Below are positions 38,269 to 48,725 of a DNA stretch of 64,000 bases, piece after piece (position 1 is the first letter of the stretch; the number at the start of each line of letters is the position of its first letter). The stretch lies in the NCBI RefSeq assembly GCF_020510705.1, contig NZ_CP075184.1, positions 620,001 to 684,000 on the forward strand, in the 5' to 3' direction. The DNA is from Acidovorax radicis (GTDB lineage Bacteria; Pseudomonadota; Gammaproteobacteria; Burkholderiales; Burkholderiaceae_C). A model generated the notes under the pieces. It saw only the letters and a program-made list of their open reading frames with translations. It had not been told where the DNA came from and made no database searches. The position numbers and the translations under genes are program-made.

Positions 38269-38727
38269 CTATTTGGCGTAGGGGTCGGCAAACCCCAGCT
38301 CTTGCATGATGTCGGTTTCGTACGACTCCATGTCATCGGCGTCTTCGGCGCTGGTCTCATGGTCCCATCCTTGGGCGTGCAGGGTGCCGTGCACCAGCAG
38401 GTGCGCGTAGTGTTCTTCCAGGCTCTTGTTCTGTTCTTGCGCCTCACGTGCCACCACGGGGGCGCAGAGCACCAGGTCGGCCGTCACCACCGGCTCCTGG
38501 GAATAGTCAAAGGTGAGCACGTTGGTGGCGTAGTCTTTTTTGCGGTATTCGCGGTTGAGTCGTTGGCCCTCGTCGGCGCCCACGATGCGCACGGTGATCT
38601 CTGCGTCGGTGGACAGCGCGTGGCGAATCCAGCGTGTGACCTTGTGGCGCGGCAACGCCGCGCGGTGTTCGGCCACGGTGTCGAACGGGCCGAACTGCAG
38701 AGATAGGGAGAGTTGATTCAAGGTCAT
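38269..38727 (-). CDS. ybeY: Endoribonuclease YbeY (16S rRNA maturation)
   Basis: A 152-residue metalloprotein with the zinc motif [15 protein letters not shown]. It acts in 16S rRNA 3' end processing and ribosome quality control. The N-terminal [15 protein letters not shown] and [18 protein letters not shown] are family features. It follows ybeZ on the same strand, the common arrangement, but a palindromic repeat lies between the two genes. Confidence 0.95.
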   Translation of the reverse strand: MTLNQLSLSLQFGPFDTVAEHRAALPRHKVTRWIRHALSTDAEITVRIVGADEGQRLNREYRKKDYATNVLTFDYSQEPVVTADLVLCAPVVAREAQEQNKSLEEHYAHLLVHGTLHAQGWDHETSAEDADDMESYETDIMQELGFADPYAK

Positions 38728-38780
38728 TTTGGCCTCTAGCGCTTGATGCGAAAGCGCAATTAGCTATAAAAATAATAGTG
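38726..38780 (-). repeat. Palindromic AGCGCTT element between ybeZ and ybeY
   Basis: GGCCTCTAGCGCTT and AAGCGCAATTAGCTAT with an A-rich end. It separates two genes that are normally co-transcribed. The right arm carries more mismatches than other copies. Confidence 0.82.
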
Positions 38781-38797
38781 TTTGGAGTGCCTGGCCC

Positions 38798-39748
38798 TCA
38801 GCTGCGTTTGGGCGCGGCGCGGCGCGGTGCGTCGTAGGCATCCACAATGCGGGCCACCAGCGGGTGGCGTACCACGTCGGCGCTGGTGAACCGCGTGATG
38901 GCGATGCCCTTGACGCGCTTGAGCACATGCTCCGCGTCGATCAGCCCGCTCATCGCCCCTTTGGGCAGGTCGATCTGGCTCACGTCGCCCGTGACCACGG
39001 CGCGCGCGCCAAAGCCGATGCGGGTGAGGAACATCTTCATCTGCTCGGGCGTGGTGTTCTGCGCTTCGTCCAGGATGACGAACGCATTGTTCAGCGTGCG
39101 CCCGCGCATGAAGGCCAGGGGGGCAATTTCGATCGCGTTGCGCTCGAACGCCTTTTGCACCTTGTCGTGGCCCATCAGCTCATAGAGCGCGTCATACAAC
39201 GGGCGCAGATAAGGGTCCACCTTTTGTGCCAGATCGCCAGGCAAAAAGCCCAGGCGTTCCCCGGCCTCCACCGCAGGGCGGGTGAGCACGATGCGCTGCA
39301 CGCTGCTGCGTTCCAGCGCGTCCACTGCGCTGGCCACCGCCAGATAGGTCTTGCCCGTGCCCGCCGGGCCAATGCCGAAGGTGATGTCGTGCGAGGCGAT
39401 GTTCTGCAGATACAGGCTTTGCGTGGGGGTGCGCCCGCGCAGGTCGGTGCGGCGGGTGTTGAGCACGATGTCGCCTTCGGGCGCCTCCAGCAGTTCGCCG
39501 TCGCCCGCCAGCATGAGCTGCAAGTGGTCCTCGGCGATGGGGCGCTCAGCCATCTCATAGAGGGCTTGCAGCAACTCCATCGCCTGCGTGGCGTGGGCCT
39601 TGGGACCATCGACCTTGAACTGCTCATGCCGGTGGGCAATGGTGACCTGCAATGCCACTTCGATGGTGCGCAGGTGTGCGTCTGCCGGGCCACAAAGGTG
39701 GGTAAGCCGGGTGTTGTTGTGCGGGGTGAAGGTGTGGCGCAGGATCAC
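38798..39748 (-). CDS. ybeZ: PhoH family ATPase (YbeZ/PhoL)
   Basis: A 316-residue P-loop ATPase, partner of YbeY. Walker A is GPAGTGKT, Walker B is FVILDEAQN, and [10 protein letters not shown] is typical. A KH-like N-terminal part (about 1-110) precedes the ATPase. GTG 39748 is proposed as start, giving [12 protein letters not shown]; an ATG at 39835 is open but would overlap the divergent ruvA start and has no family match. Confidence 0.92.
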   Translation of the reverse strand: MILRHTFTPHNNTRLTHLCGPADAHLRTIEVALQVTIAHRHEQFKVDGPKAHATQAMELLQALYEMAERPIAEDHLQLMLAGDGELLEAPEGDIVLNTRRTDLRGRTPTQSLYLQNIASHDITFGIGPAGTGKTYLAVASAVDALERSSVQRIVLTRPAVEAGERLGFLPGDLAQKVDPYLRPLYDALYELMGHDKVQKAFERNAIEIAPLAFMRGRTLNNAFVILDEAQNTTPEQMKMFLTRIGFGARAVVTGDVSQIDLPKGAMSGLIDAEHVLKRVKGIAITRFTSADVVRHPLVARIVDAYDAPRRAAPKRS

Positions 39749-39834
39749 GCTGATAATTCCAGTCGGCAAAAGCCAATGACGGCAAAAAAGAGTGCGCTGC
39801 CTGCCCATCAATGCAGCGGCGCCAAAGGACTCCA

Positions 39835-40410
39835 ATGATAGGCAAATTGACCGGCACCCTGCTGGAGAAGAATCCCCCCGAGGTGCTGCTGGACTGCCAC
39901 GGCGTCGGCTATGAGGTAAATGTGCCCATGAGCACGTTTTACAACCTGCCCGCCGTGGGCGAGCGCGTGAGCCTGCTCACCCAGTTCATCGTGCGTGAAG
40001 ATGCCCAGGTGCTGTATGGTTTTGCCACTGCGCCCGAGCGCCAGGCATTCCGCGAGCTCATCAAGATATCAGGCGTCGGGCCGCGCACGGCGCTGTCCGT
40101 CCTCTCGGGCATGGGCGTGGCGGATCTGGCCCAGGCGATTTCGCTGCAGGAGGCTGGCCGCTTGGTCAAGGTGCCCGGCATTGGTAAAAAGACCGCTGAG
40201 CGGCTGTTGCTGGAGCTCAAGGGCAAACTGGGCGCCGACATGGGCGCCGTGCCGGGTCATCCCGGCAGCGATGCACAGGCGGATATCCAGCAAGCGTTAT
40301 TGGCGCTGGGTTACAACGAGAAAGAAGCCGCTGCGGCGCTCAAGGCCCTGCCGAGCGATGTGGGGGTGAGCGACGGCATCAAGCTGGCGCTCAAGGCGTT
40401 GGCGAAGTAA
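39835..40410 (+). CDS. ruvA: Holliday junction branch migration protein RuvA
   Basis: A 191-residue protein that binds the Holliday junction and loads RuvB. Seen are [32 protein letters not shown] start (OB fold), two helix-hairpin-helix motifs ([15 protein letters not shown] and [16 protein letters not shown]), and a C-terminal domain III. ruvB is not directly next: a secreted protease gene lies between. Confidence 0.96.
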   Translation: MIGKLTGTLLEKNPPEVLLDCHGVGYEVNVPMSTFYNLPAVGERVSLLTQFIVREDAQVLYGFATAPERQAFRELIKISGVGPRTALSVLSGMGVADLAQAISLQEAGRLVKVPGIGKKTAERLLLELKGKLGADMGAVPGHPGSDAQADIQQALLALGYNEKEAAAALKALPSDVGVSDGIKLALKALAK

Positions 40411-40450
40411 TGGTTTGGTACATGGCATAGGTCACATGAGGCATCAAGAA

Positions 40451-41932
40451 ATGGATAAAAAACTGCTTGCATTCAAAAGGCTCACAAGTCTGTGTGCCGT
40501 TCTGCTGTTGTCTGCCTGTGGCGGGGGCGGCGGCGGGAGTGCCCCTGCGGACCCTGTTACGCAAGCGCCTGTGGATACCAACCGCATTGAGCCGCTCGAC
40601 CTGGGGCTTCCCAAGGTTGCAAACGCGGCCGCTCAGGCGGTCACTCTGCGCGGGCGCGCCCTGCCGCCGGTCTCGGTTCGACTCGGCCCGCTGGGCTCCT
40701 CGCAGAGCCTGTTGAAGGCGACGGGAAAAGCCGTGCCTGGCCAGAGTGCCCCTGAGCAAATCGGTGTGGCCCGGAGCGTGCGCGCCACAGCTACGCCGCA
40801 GGCCACGCTGGCGCAGCTGCAATGGACCCCCGTCGGTGGCGGGCTGCAGCGCGCTGCCATCAGTTTCACGGCAGACGGCGCGTTGGGGGTGCGCGTGGGG
40901 GTGCTGGTGCGCAGTTTGCCGCCCGCCACCACCTTGCGGTTTTATGCACAGGCGGGGGGATCGCCCGTGCAGGTGTCTGGGGAAGAGGTGTTGCGCACCA
41001 TCCAGCGCAATCTGGATGCCGGCGACACCGGGGATGCGGCGCGCACCTACTGGTCGCCAGATTTTGGTGGCGCCGAGACCACGCTGGAGGTGGAGGTGCC
41101 GGTGGGCGCGAACCTGGCGCAGCTTGATATGGCCGTCCCCGCGATCTCCCACTTTGTGCTGTCACCCGCCGAAGTCGCCGCACCAACGGTCACCAAAGTG
41201 GGCGAGGCGGGCACCTGCAACATTGACGTGTCGTGCAAACCCGAGCTCAGCAGCGAAAGCCGCTCGGTGGCGCGCATGATCTTCGTTCGCGACGGCAACA
41301 GCTACCTTTGCACCGGCACCTTGCTCAACGATAGCCAGTCCAGCACCACGCCGTATTTCCTCAGTGCCAACCACTGCGTTTCGTCGCAATCGGTGGCGTC
41401 GTCCCTCACCACCGACTGGTTTTACCGTTCCACCGCATGCGATAGCGGCAGCCTGAACCCGGCGACGCAGCGCGTTGCGGGCGGTGCCTTGCTGCTTTAC
41501 GCCGATGCAGCCACCGACACCTCGTTCATGCGTCTGAACAGCGCTGCGCCCCAAGGCGTCGTGTATGCCGGTTCCTATTTTGGTGACGTAGCGCAATCGG
41601 CAAGCGTTATCGGCATTCACCATCCCTCCGGCGATCTGCAAAAGACCAGCGCAGGCGCCGTGGCGCAGTTCAGCAACTGCAGCAACGAGCAGTGCCTGGC
41701 AAGCACCCAGCAGGATGGGCGCTTTTTGTCCGTGGGCTGGACCCAGGGCACCACCGAAGGCGGCAGCAGTGGCTCGGGGCTGTTCTTGGGGATCGGATCG
41801 TCTCGCTACGTGGTGGGGCAACTCTATGGGGGCTCGTCAAGTTGCCTGGCCCCTGCGGGACGTGACTATTACGGGCGTTTTGACGTGGCATTCCGCTCGG
41901 CCCTCAAACAGTGGTTGAAACCTGGCGCTTAA
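40451..41932 (+). CDS. Secreted trypsin-like serine protease, lipoprotein
   Basis: A 493-residue exported protein. ATG 40451 has GAGG nine bases before; an in-frame ATG lies at 40436. The signal peptide ends at LLLSACGGGGGG, so the protein is probably lipid-anchored. An N-terminal part of about 250 residues is unlike known catalytic domains. The C-terminal part is a chymotrypsin-fold protease like lysyl endopeptidases: catalytic His in YFLSANHCV, Asp in ATDTSFMRL, Ser in GGSSGSGLF, and six or more cysteines that could form disulfides. Placed between ruvA and ruvB with no functional link to them. Confidence 0.85.
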   Translation: MDKKLLAFKRLTSLCAVLLLSACGGGGGGSAPADPVTQAPVDTNRIEPLDLGLPKVANAAAQAVTLRGRALPPVSVRLGPLGSSQSLLKATGKAVPGQSAPEQIGVARSVRATATPQATLAQLQWTPVGGGLQRAAISFTADGALGVRVGVLVRSLPPATTLRFYAQAGGSPVQVSGEEVLRTIQRNLDAGDTGDAARTYWSPDFGGAETTLEVEVPVGANLAQLDMAVPAISHFVLSPAEVAAPTVTKVGEAGTCNIDVSCKPELSSESRSVARMIFVRDGNSYLCTGTLLNDSQSSTTPYFLSANHCVSSQSVASSLTTDWFYRSTACDSGSLNPATQRVAGGALLLYADAATDTSFMRLNSAAPQGVVYAGSYFGDVAQSASVIGIHHPSGDLQKTSAGAVAQFSNCSNEQCLASTQQDGRFLSVGWTQGTTEGGSSGSGLFLGIGSSRYVVGQLYGGSSSCLAPAGRDYYGRFDVAFRSALKQWLKPGA

Positions 41933-41962
41933 GCGGGCCGTCTCTGTAAACACACCAAATCA

Positions 41963-43021
<1,059 letters not shown>

Positions 43022-43054
43022 CCCAATGGCTCCCAAGGCGCTGAGGCATTTTCT

Positions 43055-44377
43055 GTGAAGCGCCGCTGGCTTGCCGTGGCGCTGGGCGCTGCCGTACTGG
43101 TGATTGCCTCCACGGTTGGCGCCCTGGCGCTGCGCGGTCCGCAGGTCGATGCCTTGGTGCTGCAGCCGGCCCCGCTGGTGCGTACCCTGCAATTTTCAGC
43201 GCGCGTGGCCACGCTGTCACGCGTAGACGTGGGCTGCACGGTCACCGGGCGAGTGGCCCAGGTGCGCGTGGCAGAAGGCGCGCAGGTGCGCCAGGGCGAT
43301 GTGCTGGTGCGGCTCGAATCGGATGAACTGCGCGCCGCCTTGGCGCAGGCCGTTGCCGCCGAGCGCCAAGCGCAGGCGCGCATCACGGGCCTGCGCAGCA
43401 GCGGCCGCACCGCCGCGCAGGCGGCTCGCGCACAGGCTGACGCCACCCTGCAGGCCGCCAACGCCAGCCTGGCGCGGGTGCAGCAGTTGGTGGCTGAGGG
43501 TTTTTATAGCCCTGCGCAGCTCGACGAGGCGCACCGGGCGGTGGAGGTGGCGCGGGCGCAGCAGCTCAGCGCGCAGGCGCAGATGCAGGCCAACGCCGAT
43601 GTCGGCACTGATGTGGCGCAAGCCCAGGCGCAATGGGCGTTGGCCCAGGCGGCTACCGTGGCGGCCCAGGCCCGCCTGGCGCAGACCGATCTGCTCGCGC
43701 CCGCTGATGCCCGCGTGCTGGTGCGCGCGGTCGAGCCCGGGCAGATCGTGCAACCCGGCAAGGCCTTGCTTAGCCTGGCGCTGGCCGGGCCCACCCAACT
43801 GGTGGCCCAGGTGGACGAGCGCTTTCTGAACCAACTGCAGCCGGGCCAGAAGGCGGTGGTGGTGGCTGATGCCTTTGCCGGCCAGCGCTTTGCAGCGCGC
43901 GTGCTCTCCATCGCACCGGCGGTGGATGCCCAGCGCGGCGCCATCGAGGTGAAATTTGCGCTGGAGCATGAGGCCCCCGCTTTCCTGCGCGAGGACATGA
44001 CCTTGTCGGTCGAAGTAGAGACGGCGCGGCGCGAGCGTGCCCTGGTACTGCCACAGGCGGCCCTGCGCGGCCCGGTGGAGGGCGACAAGGCGACCGTGCT
44101 GGTGCTGCAGGAGGGGCGTGCCCAGGCCCGCAGCGTGCGGCTGGGCCTGCACACGCTCGATGCGGTCGAGGTGCTCGATGGCCTGAAAGGAGGCGACACC
44201 GTGCTGCGGGGCGGCGCCGTGCAGGCGGGCGACCGCGTGCGGGCTCGCACGGTGCCATGGGCCCCAGGCTCGGCTGCGCCTGGCGCCACTGCCCAGGGCA
44301 ACGGACAAGGGAACGGGCAAGGCAAAGGGCAGGGGGGCGACGCAGGCTCTGCGCTGACCAATGCCATGGGCCGCTGA
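43055..44377 (+). CDS. Periplasmic membrane fusion protein (HlyD/MacA-like)
   Basis: A 440-residue adaptor of an efflux system. It starts with GTG (KRRWLAVAL) and one N-terminal membrane helix, followed by a lipoyl half-motif, a long Ala/Gln-rich coiled-coil hairpin (about 95-205), the second lipoyl half (LLAPADARVLVRAVEPGQIV) and beta-barrel domains. The C-terminus ends in a low-complexity Gly-Asn-Gln tail (QGNGQGNGQGKGQGG), not part of the fold. It is the first gene of a three-gene unit with the permease and ATPase; no outer membrane channel gene is nearby. Confidence 0.9.
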   Translation: MKRRWLAVALGAAVLVIASTVGALALRGPQVDALVLQPAPLVRTLQFSARVATLSRVDVGCTVTGRVAQVRVAEGAQVRQGDVLVRLESDELRAALAQAVAAERQAQARITGLRSSGRTAAQAARAQADATLQAANASLARVQQLVAEGFYSPAQLDEAHRAVEVARAQQLSAQAQMQANADVGTDVAQAQAQWALAQAATVAAQARLAQTDLLAPADARVLVRAVEPGQIVQPGKALLSLALAGPTQLVAQVDERFLNQLQPGQKAVVVADAFAGQRFAARVLSIAPAVDAQRGAIEVKFALEHEAPAFLREDMTLSVEVETARRERALVLPQAALRGPVEGDKATVLVLQEGRAQARSVRLGLHTLDAVEVLDGLKGGDTVLRGGAVQAGDRVRARTVPWAPGSAAPGATAQGNGQGNGQGKGQGGDAGSALTNAMGR

Positions 44378-44387
44378 GCGTGCTGCC

Positions 44388-45626
44388 ATGCTGATGTGGC
44401 CCGGCTTTGAGTTGCGTGTGGCGCTGCGCTTTCTGCGCGAAGGGCGCATGCAGACCGTGCTCATCATCGTGGGCGTGGCGGCGGGCGTGGCGGTCATCGC
44501 CTACATCTCGGCGCTGATCAGCGGCCTGCAATCGAACACCCTGGCCAAAACACTGGGCGCCCAGGCGCATATCACCCTGCGCGCGCCGGACGATCTCGTC
44601 ACACCGGCAGCCCTGCCTGTGACCGGGGCCGCTGTGTTCACCGAAACCCAGCCGCGCGCGCAGCGCTTGCGTTCGGTGGCCAACTGGCAGGCGCTGGTGC
44701 CGCTGCTGGAGCGCTTACCCGAAGTCGCCGGGGTTTCGCCCATGGTGTCAGGCAGTGGCCTGGCATTGCGCGGCGAGGCATCGCAGGCCATTGCCTTGAT
44801 GGGCGTGGACCTGGACCGCTATGACCGCGTGGTGGGGCTGCGCTCCAAGGTGGTCAGCGGCAGCGCGCGGCTGGCACCGGGCGAGGCGATTGTGGGGCGC
44901 GAGCTGGCGCAGGACCTGGGCGTGCGCGTGGGCGACCGCCTCACGGTGCAGACGGGCAGCGTGGGCGGCACGGTGAGCGATTCGGTGCGCGTTACCGCGC
45001 TGGTGGACCTGGGCGTGAAAGACCTGAACCGGCGCACCGTGATCGTGCCGCTGCGTGCTGCGCAAAGCCTGCTGGCGCTGCCGGGGGGTGCCAGCCAGCT
45101 CGACCTGACCCTGAAGGACGTGTGGGTGGCCCAGACCCTGGCGCGCGAGCTGCAAACGCAGTTCCCCTACAAGATCGAGAGCTGGCAGGAGACCAATGCC
45201 CAGCTGGTGTCGGCGCTCAATGCCCAGTCCATCAGCACGGCCATTATCCGGGGCGTGGTGCTTGCCGTGGTGGTGCTGGGCATTGCCAGCGTGCTGGTGG
45301 TGTCTGTTGTGCAAAAGGGCCGCGAGATCGGCATCCTGCGCGCCATGGGTGCCACGCGGGGGCAGGTGCTGCGGGTGTTTCTGGTGCAGGGCGCCGTGGT
45401 GGGTGCACTGGGCTCGGTGCTGGGCCTGCTGCTGGCGGTGGCGCTCATCTGGGTGTTCACGCACTTCGTGCGGGGCTCAGACGGCATGCCGCTGTTTTCG
45501 ATCACGCTGGCACCCGCTGCGGCGCTGCAGGTGGCGCTGATTGCGTCGGTCTGCGGCGTGCTGGCCGCCGTGGCCCCGGCGCGGCGCGCGGCGGCGCTCG
45601 ATCCGGCGCAGGCTATCAGGATGTGA
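44388..45626 (+). CDS. ABC transporter permease (MacB/FtsX family)
   Basis: A 412-residue permease with one N-terminal helix, a periplasmic domain of about 240 residues (about 45-285), and three C-terminal helices, the FtsX/MacB layout. VSVVQKGREIGILRAMGATRGQVLRVFL is the coupling region of this family. The stop shares one base with the ATPase ATG. Confidence 0.92.
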   Translation: MLMWPGFELRVALRFLREGRMQTVLIIVGVAAGVAVIAYISALISGLQSNTLAKTLGAQAHITLRAPDDLVTPAALPVTGAAVFTETQPRAQRLRSVANWQALVPLLERLPEVAGVSPMVSGSGLALRGEASQAIALMGVDLDRYDRVVGLRSKVVSGSARLAPGEAIVGRELAQDLGVRVGDRLTVQTGSVGGTVSDSVRVTALVDLGVKDLNRRTVIVPLRAAQSLLALPGGASQLDLTLKDVWVAQTLARELQTQFPYKIESWQETNAQLVSALNAQSISTAIIRGVVLAVVVLGIASVLVVSVVQKGREIGILRAMGATRGQVLRVFLVQGAVVGALGSVLGLLLAVALIWVFTHFVRGSDGMPLFSITLAPAAALQVALIASVCGVLAAVAPARRAAALDPAQAIRM

Positions 45627-46384
45627 TGAACCACCCCGTCGCCTCCGAACTGATCGCGCTCGATGCCGTGCGCAAGAGCTACAACTTGGGCCGCCCCAGC
45701 GAGGCCGAGGTGCTGCATGGCATCAGTCTGCAGGTGCGCCGGGACGAGTTCATCGCCTTGATGGGCCCCTCGGGCTCGGGCAAGAGCACGCTGCTCAACA
45801 TTCTGGGCCTGCTGGAGACCATGACCTCGGGAAGCTACCGGCTCGATGGCGAAGCGGTGCAGGGGCTCGATGATGCCGCGCTCACGCTGCGTCGGCGCCG
45901 CACGCTGGGGTTTGTCTTTCAGTTTCACCACCTGCTGCCAGCGTTTTCGGCGCTGGAGAACGTCACGCTGCCCGCCCTCATGGCCGAAGGGCGTGTGAGC
46001 GCCGCACACCGCGAGCACGCGCGCGGCCTGCTGGCCGCCGTGGGCCTGGCCCAGGCGATGGGCAAGCGCCCGGGCGAGCTGTCGGGCGGCATGCAGCAGC
46101 GCGTGGCGATTGCGCGCGCGCTGGTCATGGACCCGCCGCTGGTGCTGGCCGATGAACCCACGGGCAACCTGGATACCGCCTCGTCGGTCGATGTGTTTGC
46201 CCTGCTGCGCCGCATCCACGCCGAGCGCGGCACGAGTTTTGTGGTGGTCACGCACGACCCCCGGCTGGCCGCGCGCTGCGACCGGCTGGTGGAGCTGATC
46301 GACGGGCGCATTGCGCGCGATGAAGCGATCACCTGGGGCGTGGAGCCTGCGCCCGGTGGCGCACTGCCCGTGCCGGGCGGCTGA
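45626..46384 (+). CDS. ABC transporter ATPase (MacB/LolD-like)
   Basis: A 252-residue nucleotide-binding subunit: Walker A GPSGSGKST, Q-loop VFQFHHLLP, signature LSGGMQQR, Walker B VLADEPTG, and switch THD. With the MacA-like adaptor and FtsX-type permease it forms a tripartite-style exporter of drugs, peptides or lipids; the cargo is unknown. The stop lies 12 bases before the heptanucleotide array. Confidence 0.94.
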   Translation: MNHPVASELIALDAVRKSYNLGRPSEAEVLHGISLQVRRDEFIALMGPSGSGKSTLLNILGLLETMTSGSYRLDGEAVQGLDDAALTLRRRRTLGFVFQFHHLLPAFSALENVTLPALMAEGRVSAAHREHARGLLAAVGLAQAMGKRPGELSGGMQQRVAIARALVMDPPLVLADEPTGNLDTASSVDVFALLRRIHAERGTSFVVVTHDPRLAARCDRLVELIDGRIARDEAITWGVEPAPGGALPVPGG

Positions 46385-46395
46385 CATGCTGCAAT

Positions 46396-46716
46396 GCTAT
46401 TTGCTATTTGCTATTTGCTATTTGCTATTTGCTATTTGCTATTTGCTATTTGCTATTTGCTATTTGCTATTTGCTATTTGCTATTTGCTATTTGCTATTT
46501 GCTATTTGCTATTTGCTATTTGCTATTTGCTATTTGCTATTTGCTATTTGCTATTTGCTATTTGCTATTTGCTATTTGCTATTTGCTATTTGCTATTTGC
46601 TATTTGCTATTTGCTATTTGCTATTTGCTATTTGCTATTTGCTATTTGCTATTTGCTATTTGCTATTTGCTATTTGCTATTTGCTATTTGCTATTTGCTA
46701 TTTGCTATTTGCTATT
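46396..46716 (+). repeat. Perfect heptanucleotide tandem array, (GCTATTT) x45 plus six bases
   Basis: From 46396 to 46710 the unit GCTATTT is repeated 45 times without one mismatch, then GCTATT (46711-46716) leads into a palindromic element. All three plus-strand frames stay open and would give a period of LFAICYL, but there is no start signal; every minus-strand frame is closed by TAG. The array lies between the convergent ends of the ABC ATPase and desaturase genes, so it disrupts neither. The perfect identity suggests recent expansion by slippage, with copy number likely to vary. Confidence 0.98.
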
Positions 46717-46775
46717 GTATCGATAGCTGTCAGCGCTTTGTGGATAAGCGCTATAAGTCTTTTTGGCTATATAAA
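46711..46775 (+). repeat. Palindromic AGCGCTT element next to the heptamer array
   Basis: ATAGCTGTCAGCGCTT and AAGCGCTATAAGTC with a T run. Its outer box, TTTGCTATT, is the last unit of the heptamer array. Confidence 0.88.
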
Positions 46776-46795
46776 TAGTGACGAGATCCCGGGGG

Positions 46796-48640
46796 CTAGG
46801 AGCGTGCCAGTGTGCCTGGTGCGCCGTGTGGGGCGCCCATCTCCACAGACGTTGGTGTGCCGCTTGTGCCCTCGGCGGCGCCTGTGCGCAACGCGGTGTG
46901 GGTGGGCGCCGAGGCCAGGCCGCGAAGCCACCCGGTGACGATCAGCCCCTGCGCCGCGTAGTAGGTGGCCAGCACCCACACAGAGGACAGCGGCAGTGGC
47001 ACCACAAACCGGTGGGTGGCCAGCAGGGAATCGCTGACCATGAAGAACCCGGCGCCCAGCGCCACCCAGAGCGCGGGCGCATCGCGCAGCACCGTCGCGC
47101 GGCCGATGGCCTGGGCTGCCATGAGCGCGATCACCAGCACGTAGGCGGCCACGGGTGCGCGCAGCGCGGCGGGCAGGCCACCCGTCCACAAGAACGCATA
47201 CATCGCCACGCCGATACCCAGCGTGGCGGCCAAGGCCCCCCGGTGCGGAAACCAGCGCTGGCCGCGCTTGAAAAGCGCCACGTAGAAAAGATGGGCCACC
47301 AGGAAGCTCACCAGCCCGGGAATGAAAAAACCGTCCAACATCAGGAACACATCGCCCGCCAGCGACCCGGCCAGCGCCGCACCCATCAAGTACAAAGACT
47401 TTGATTCAAATCGGCCTCTGGCGCTTATTGAATAAGCGCTGATAGCTACCAAAATAAGAGCAATCACCATCGTCAGCGGCTTGAACAACCAGTGCCACTG
47501 CGTGAACCCCAGGGCGCTGGTGGCCGTGGCGAGCGCTCCGCTTTGCAGCATCAGCGCCTGCAGCATGCCGATGCGCCCCTGCATCACCGCGCCCAGGGCC
47601 CACTGCGCCACGAGCAGCACCGCGAACCAGAGGGCGTTGTCTGCCAGCGGGGTGCTGTCGGCTTGCCACAGGAACGCCGCCACACCTGTCAGCAGCGCGG
47701 CGAACTGCAGCACGGCGAACCCTTGCACGGCGCGCGACATGGGCGGGTGGTAGCGCAGCATCTGTGCCATGCTGAAGGAGGGCTTCGGAAAACGCTCGCT
47801 CACATCGGCAGGCCGCCAGCCCGGGGGCTTGAGCCAGACCCGGAGCTTGTCGGCCCAGTTGCGTGCATGCCAGCTGTCGTGCGCCAAGCCTGCATACACC
47901 TGCGCATTGGCCCACAGCGGGTCCCAGCTGTTGAGCAGGCCGCGCGTGCCGTACACGCATTTCTCCTGCGCGTCCTCATCCTTGAAAGTGCCGAACATCC
48001 GGTCCCACACGATCAGGATGCCGCCATAGTTCTTGTCCAGATACGCGTCATTCACGGCGTGGTGCACACGGTGGTTGCTGGGGCTGCAAAACCAGCGGTC
48101 GAACCACCCGAGCCGGCCGACCTGCTCGGTGTGCACCCAGAACTGGTAGAGCAGGTCGATAAGCGCCACGACGGCAAACACCAGCGGTGGCACCCCCGCC
48201 AGGGCCATCGGCACGTAAAAGACCCAGCCCAGCAACGCGCCCGAGCTGGTCTGGCGCAGTGCGGTGCTGAGGTTGTAATCCTGGCTCTGGTGGTGCACCG
48301 CGTGCGCCGCCCACAACACGGCCGACTCGTGCCCCATGCGGTGCAGCCAGTAGTAGCACAAGTCGTAGAACACCAGCGCCAGCAGCCAGCCCGGAGCGCT
48401 GAGCCAGAAAGCATCACCGCGCCACAAGGCCACATGCTCGAACACGGCGGTGTAGATGCCGATGCGCAGCAGCCGTGTGAACACCGCGCTGGTCTGGCTC
48501 AGCATGCCCAGACTGATGCTGCTGACCGCATCGGCCAGCCGGTAGGTGTTGCGCTGGCGCCGCCAGCCGATGGCCAGCTCGATGGCGATCAGCACCAAAA
48601 AGACCGGCGTGGCAAGAACGATGATCTGGCTGGGGCTCAT
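46796..48640 (-). CDS. Sterol desaturase-family hydroxylase fused to lysoplasmalogenase (YhhN) domain
   Basis: A 614-residue multi-spanning membrane protein. The N-terminal half is a fatty acid hydroxylase/sterol desaturase with the complete di-iron histidine boxes HRMGH (100-104), HAVHH (113-117) and HRVHH (190-194), and looks closest to alkylglycerol monooxygenase. The C-terminal part from about 383 is a YhhN/TMEM86 lysoplasmalogenase (FKPLTMVIALI, then GALAGSLAGDVFLML-like sequence and FLVAHLFYVALF). Both activities attack ether lipids, so a combined ether-lipid cleaving enzyme is inferred. A palindromic repeat is translated in frame at residues 398-412, between the first two helices of the YhhN part. 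Confidence 0.88.
   Translation of the reverse strand: MSPSQIIVLATPVFLVLIAIELAIGWRRQRNTYRLADAVSSISLGMLSQTSAVFTRLLRIGIYTAVFEHVALWRGDAFWLSAPGWLLALVFYDLCYYWLHRMGHESAVLWAAHAVHHQSQDYNLSTALRQTSSGALLGWVFYVPMALAGVPPLVFAVVALIDLLYQFWVHTEQVGRLGWFDRWFCSPSNHRVHHAVNDAYLDKNYGGILIVWDRMFGTFKDEDAQEKCVYGTRGLLNSWDPLWANAQVYAGLAHDSWHARNWADKLRVWLKPPGWRPADVSERFPKPSFSMAQMLRYHPPMSRAVQGFAVLQFAALLTGVAAFLWQADSTPLADNALWFAVLLVAQWALGAVMQGRIGMLQALMLQSGALATATSALGFTQWHWLFKPLTMVIALILVAISAYSISARGRFESKSLYLMGAALAGSLAGDVFLMLDGFFIPGLVSFLVAHLFYVALFKRGQRWFPHRGALAATLGIGVAMYAFLWTGGLPAALRAPVAAYVLVIALMAAQAIGRATVLRDAPALWVALGAGFFMVSDSLLATHRFVVPLPLSSVWVLATYYAAQGLIVTGWLRGLASAPTHTALRTGAAEGTSGTPTSVEMGAPHGAPGTLARS
47403..47456 (-). repeat. Palindromic AGCGCTT element inside the desaturase-lysoplasmalogenase gene
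   Basis: Plus-strand GGCCTCTGGCGCTT and AAGCGCTGATAGCTACC. Read in sense with the gene it encodes VAISAYSISARGRFE without a stop. Confidence 0.9.
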
Positions 48641-48725
48641 GGGAAACCTTCCTGCGGCGCACGATGGCGCGAGCTTGCTGGGAGCGGTCCGGTGCGGCGC
48701 TCATGCCGCAGCATTTTTGCCCCAA

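Noticed and set aside
46396..46716. CRISPR-like array
   Set aside because: The unit is seven bases with no spacers; no cas genes are in the window.
46311..46938. Long open frames of repeating LFAICYL
   Set aside because: They arise only because the heptamer array has no plus-strand stop; two of them start inside the array or in the ABC ATPase gene out of frame, and none has a ribosome binding site.
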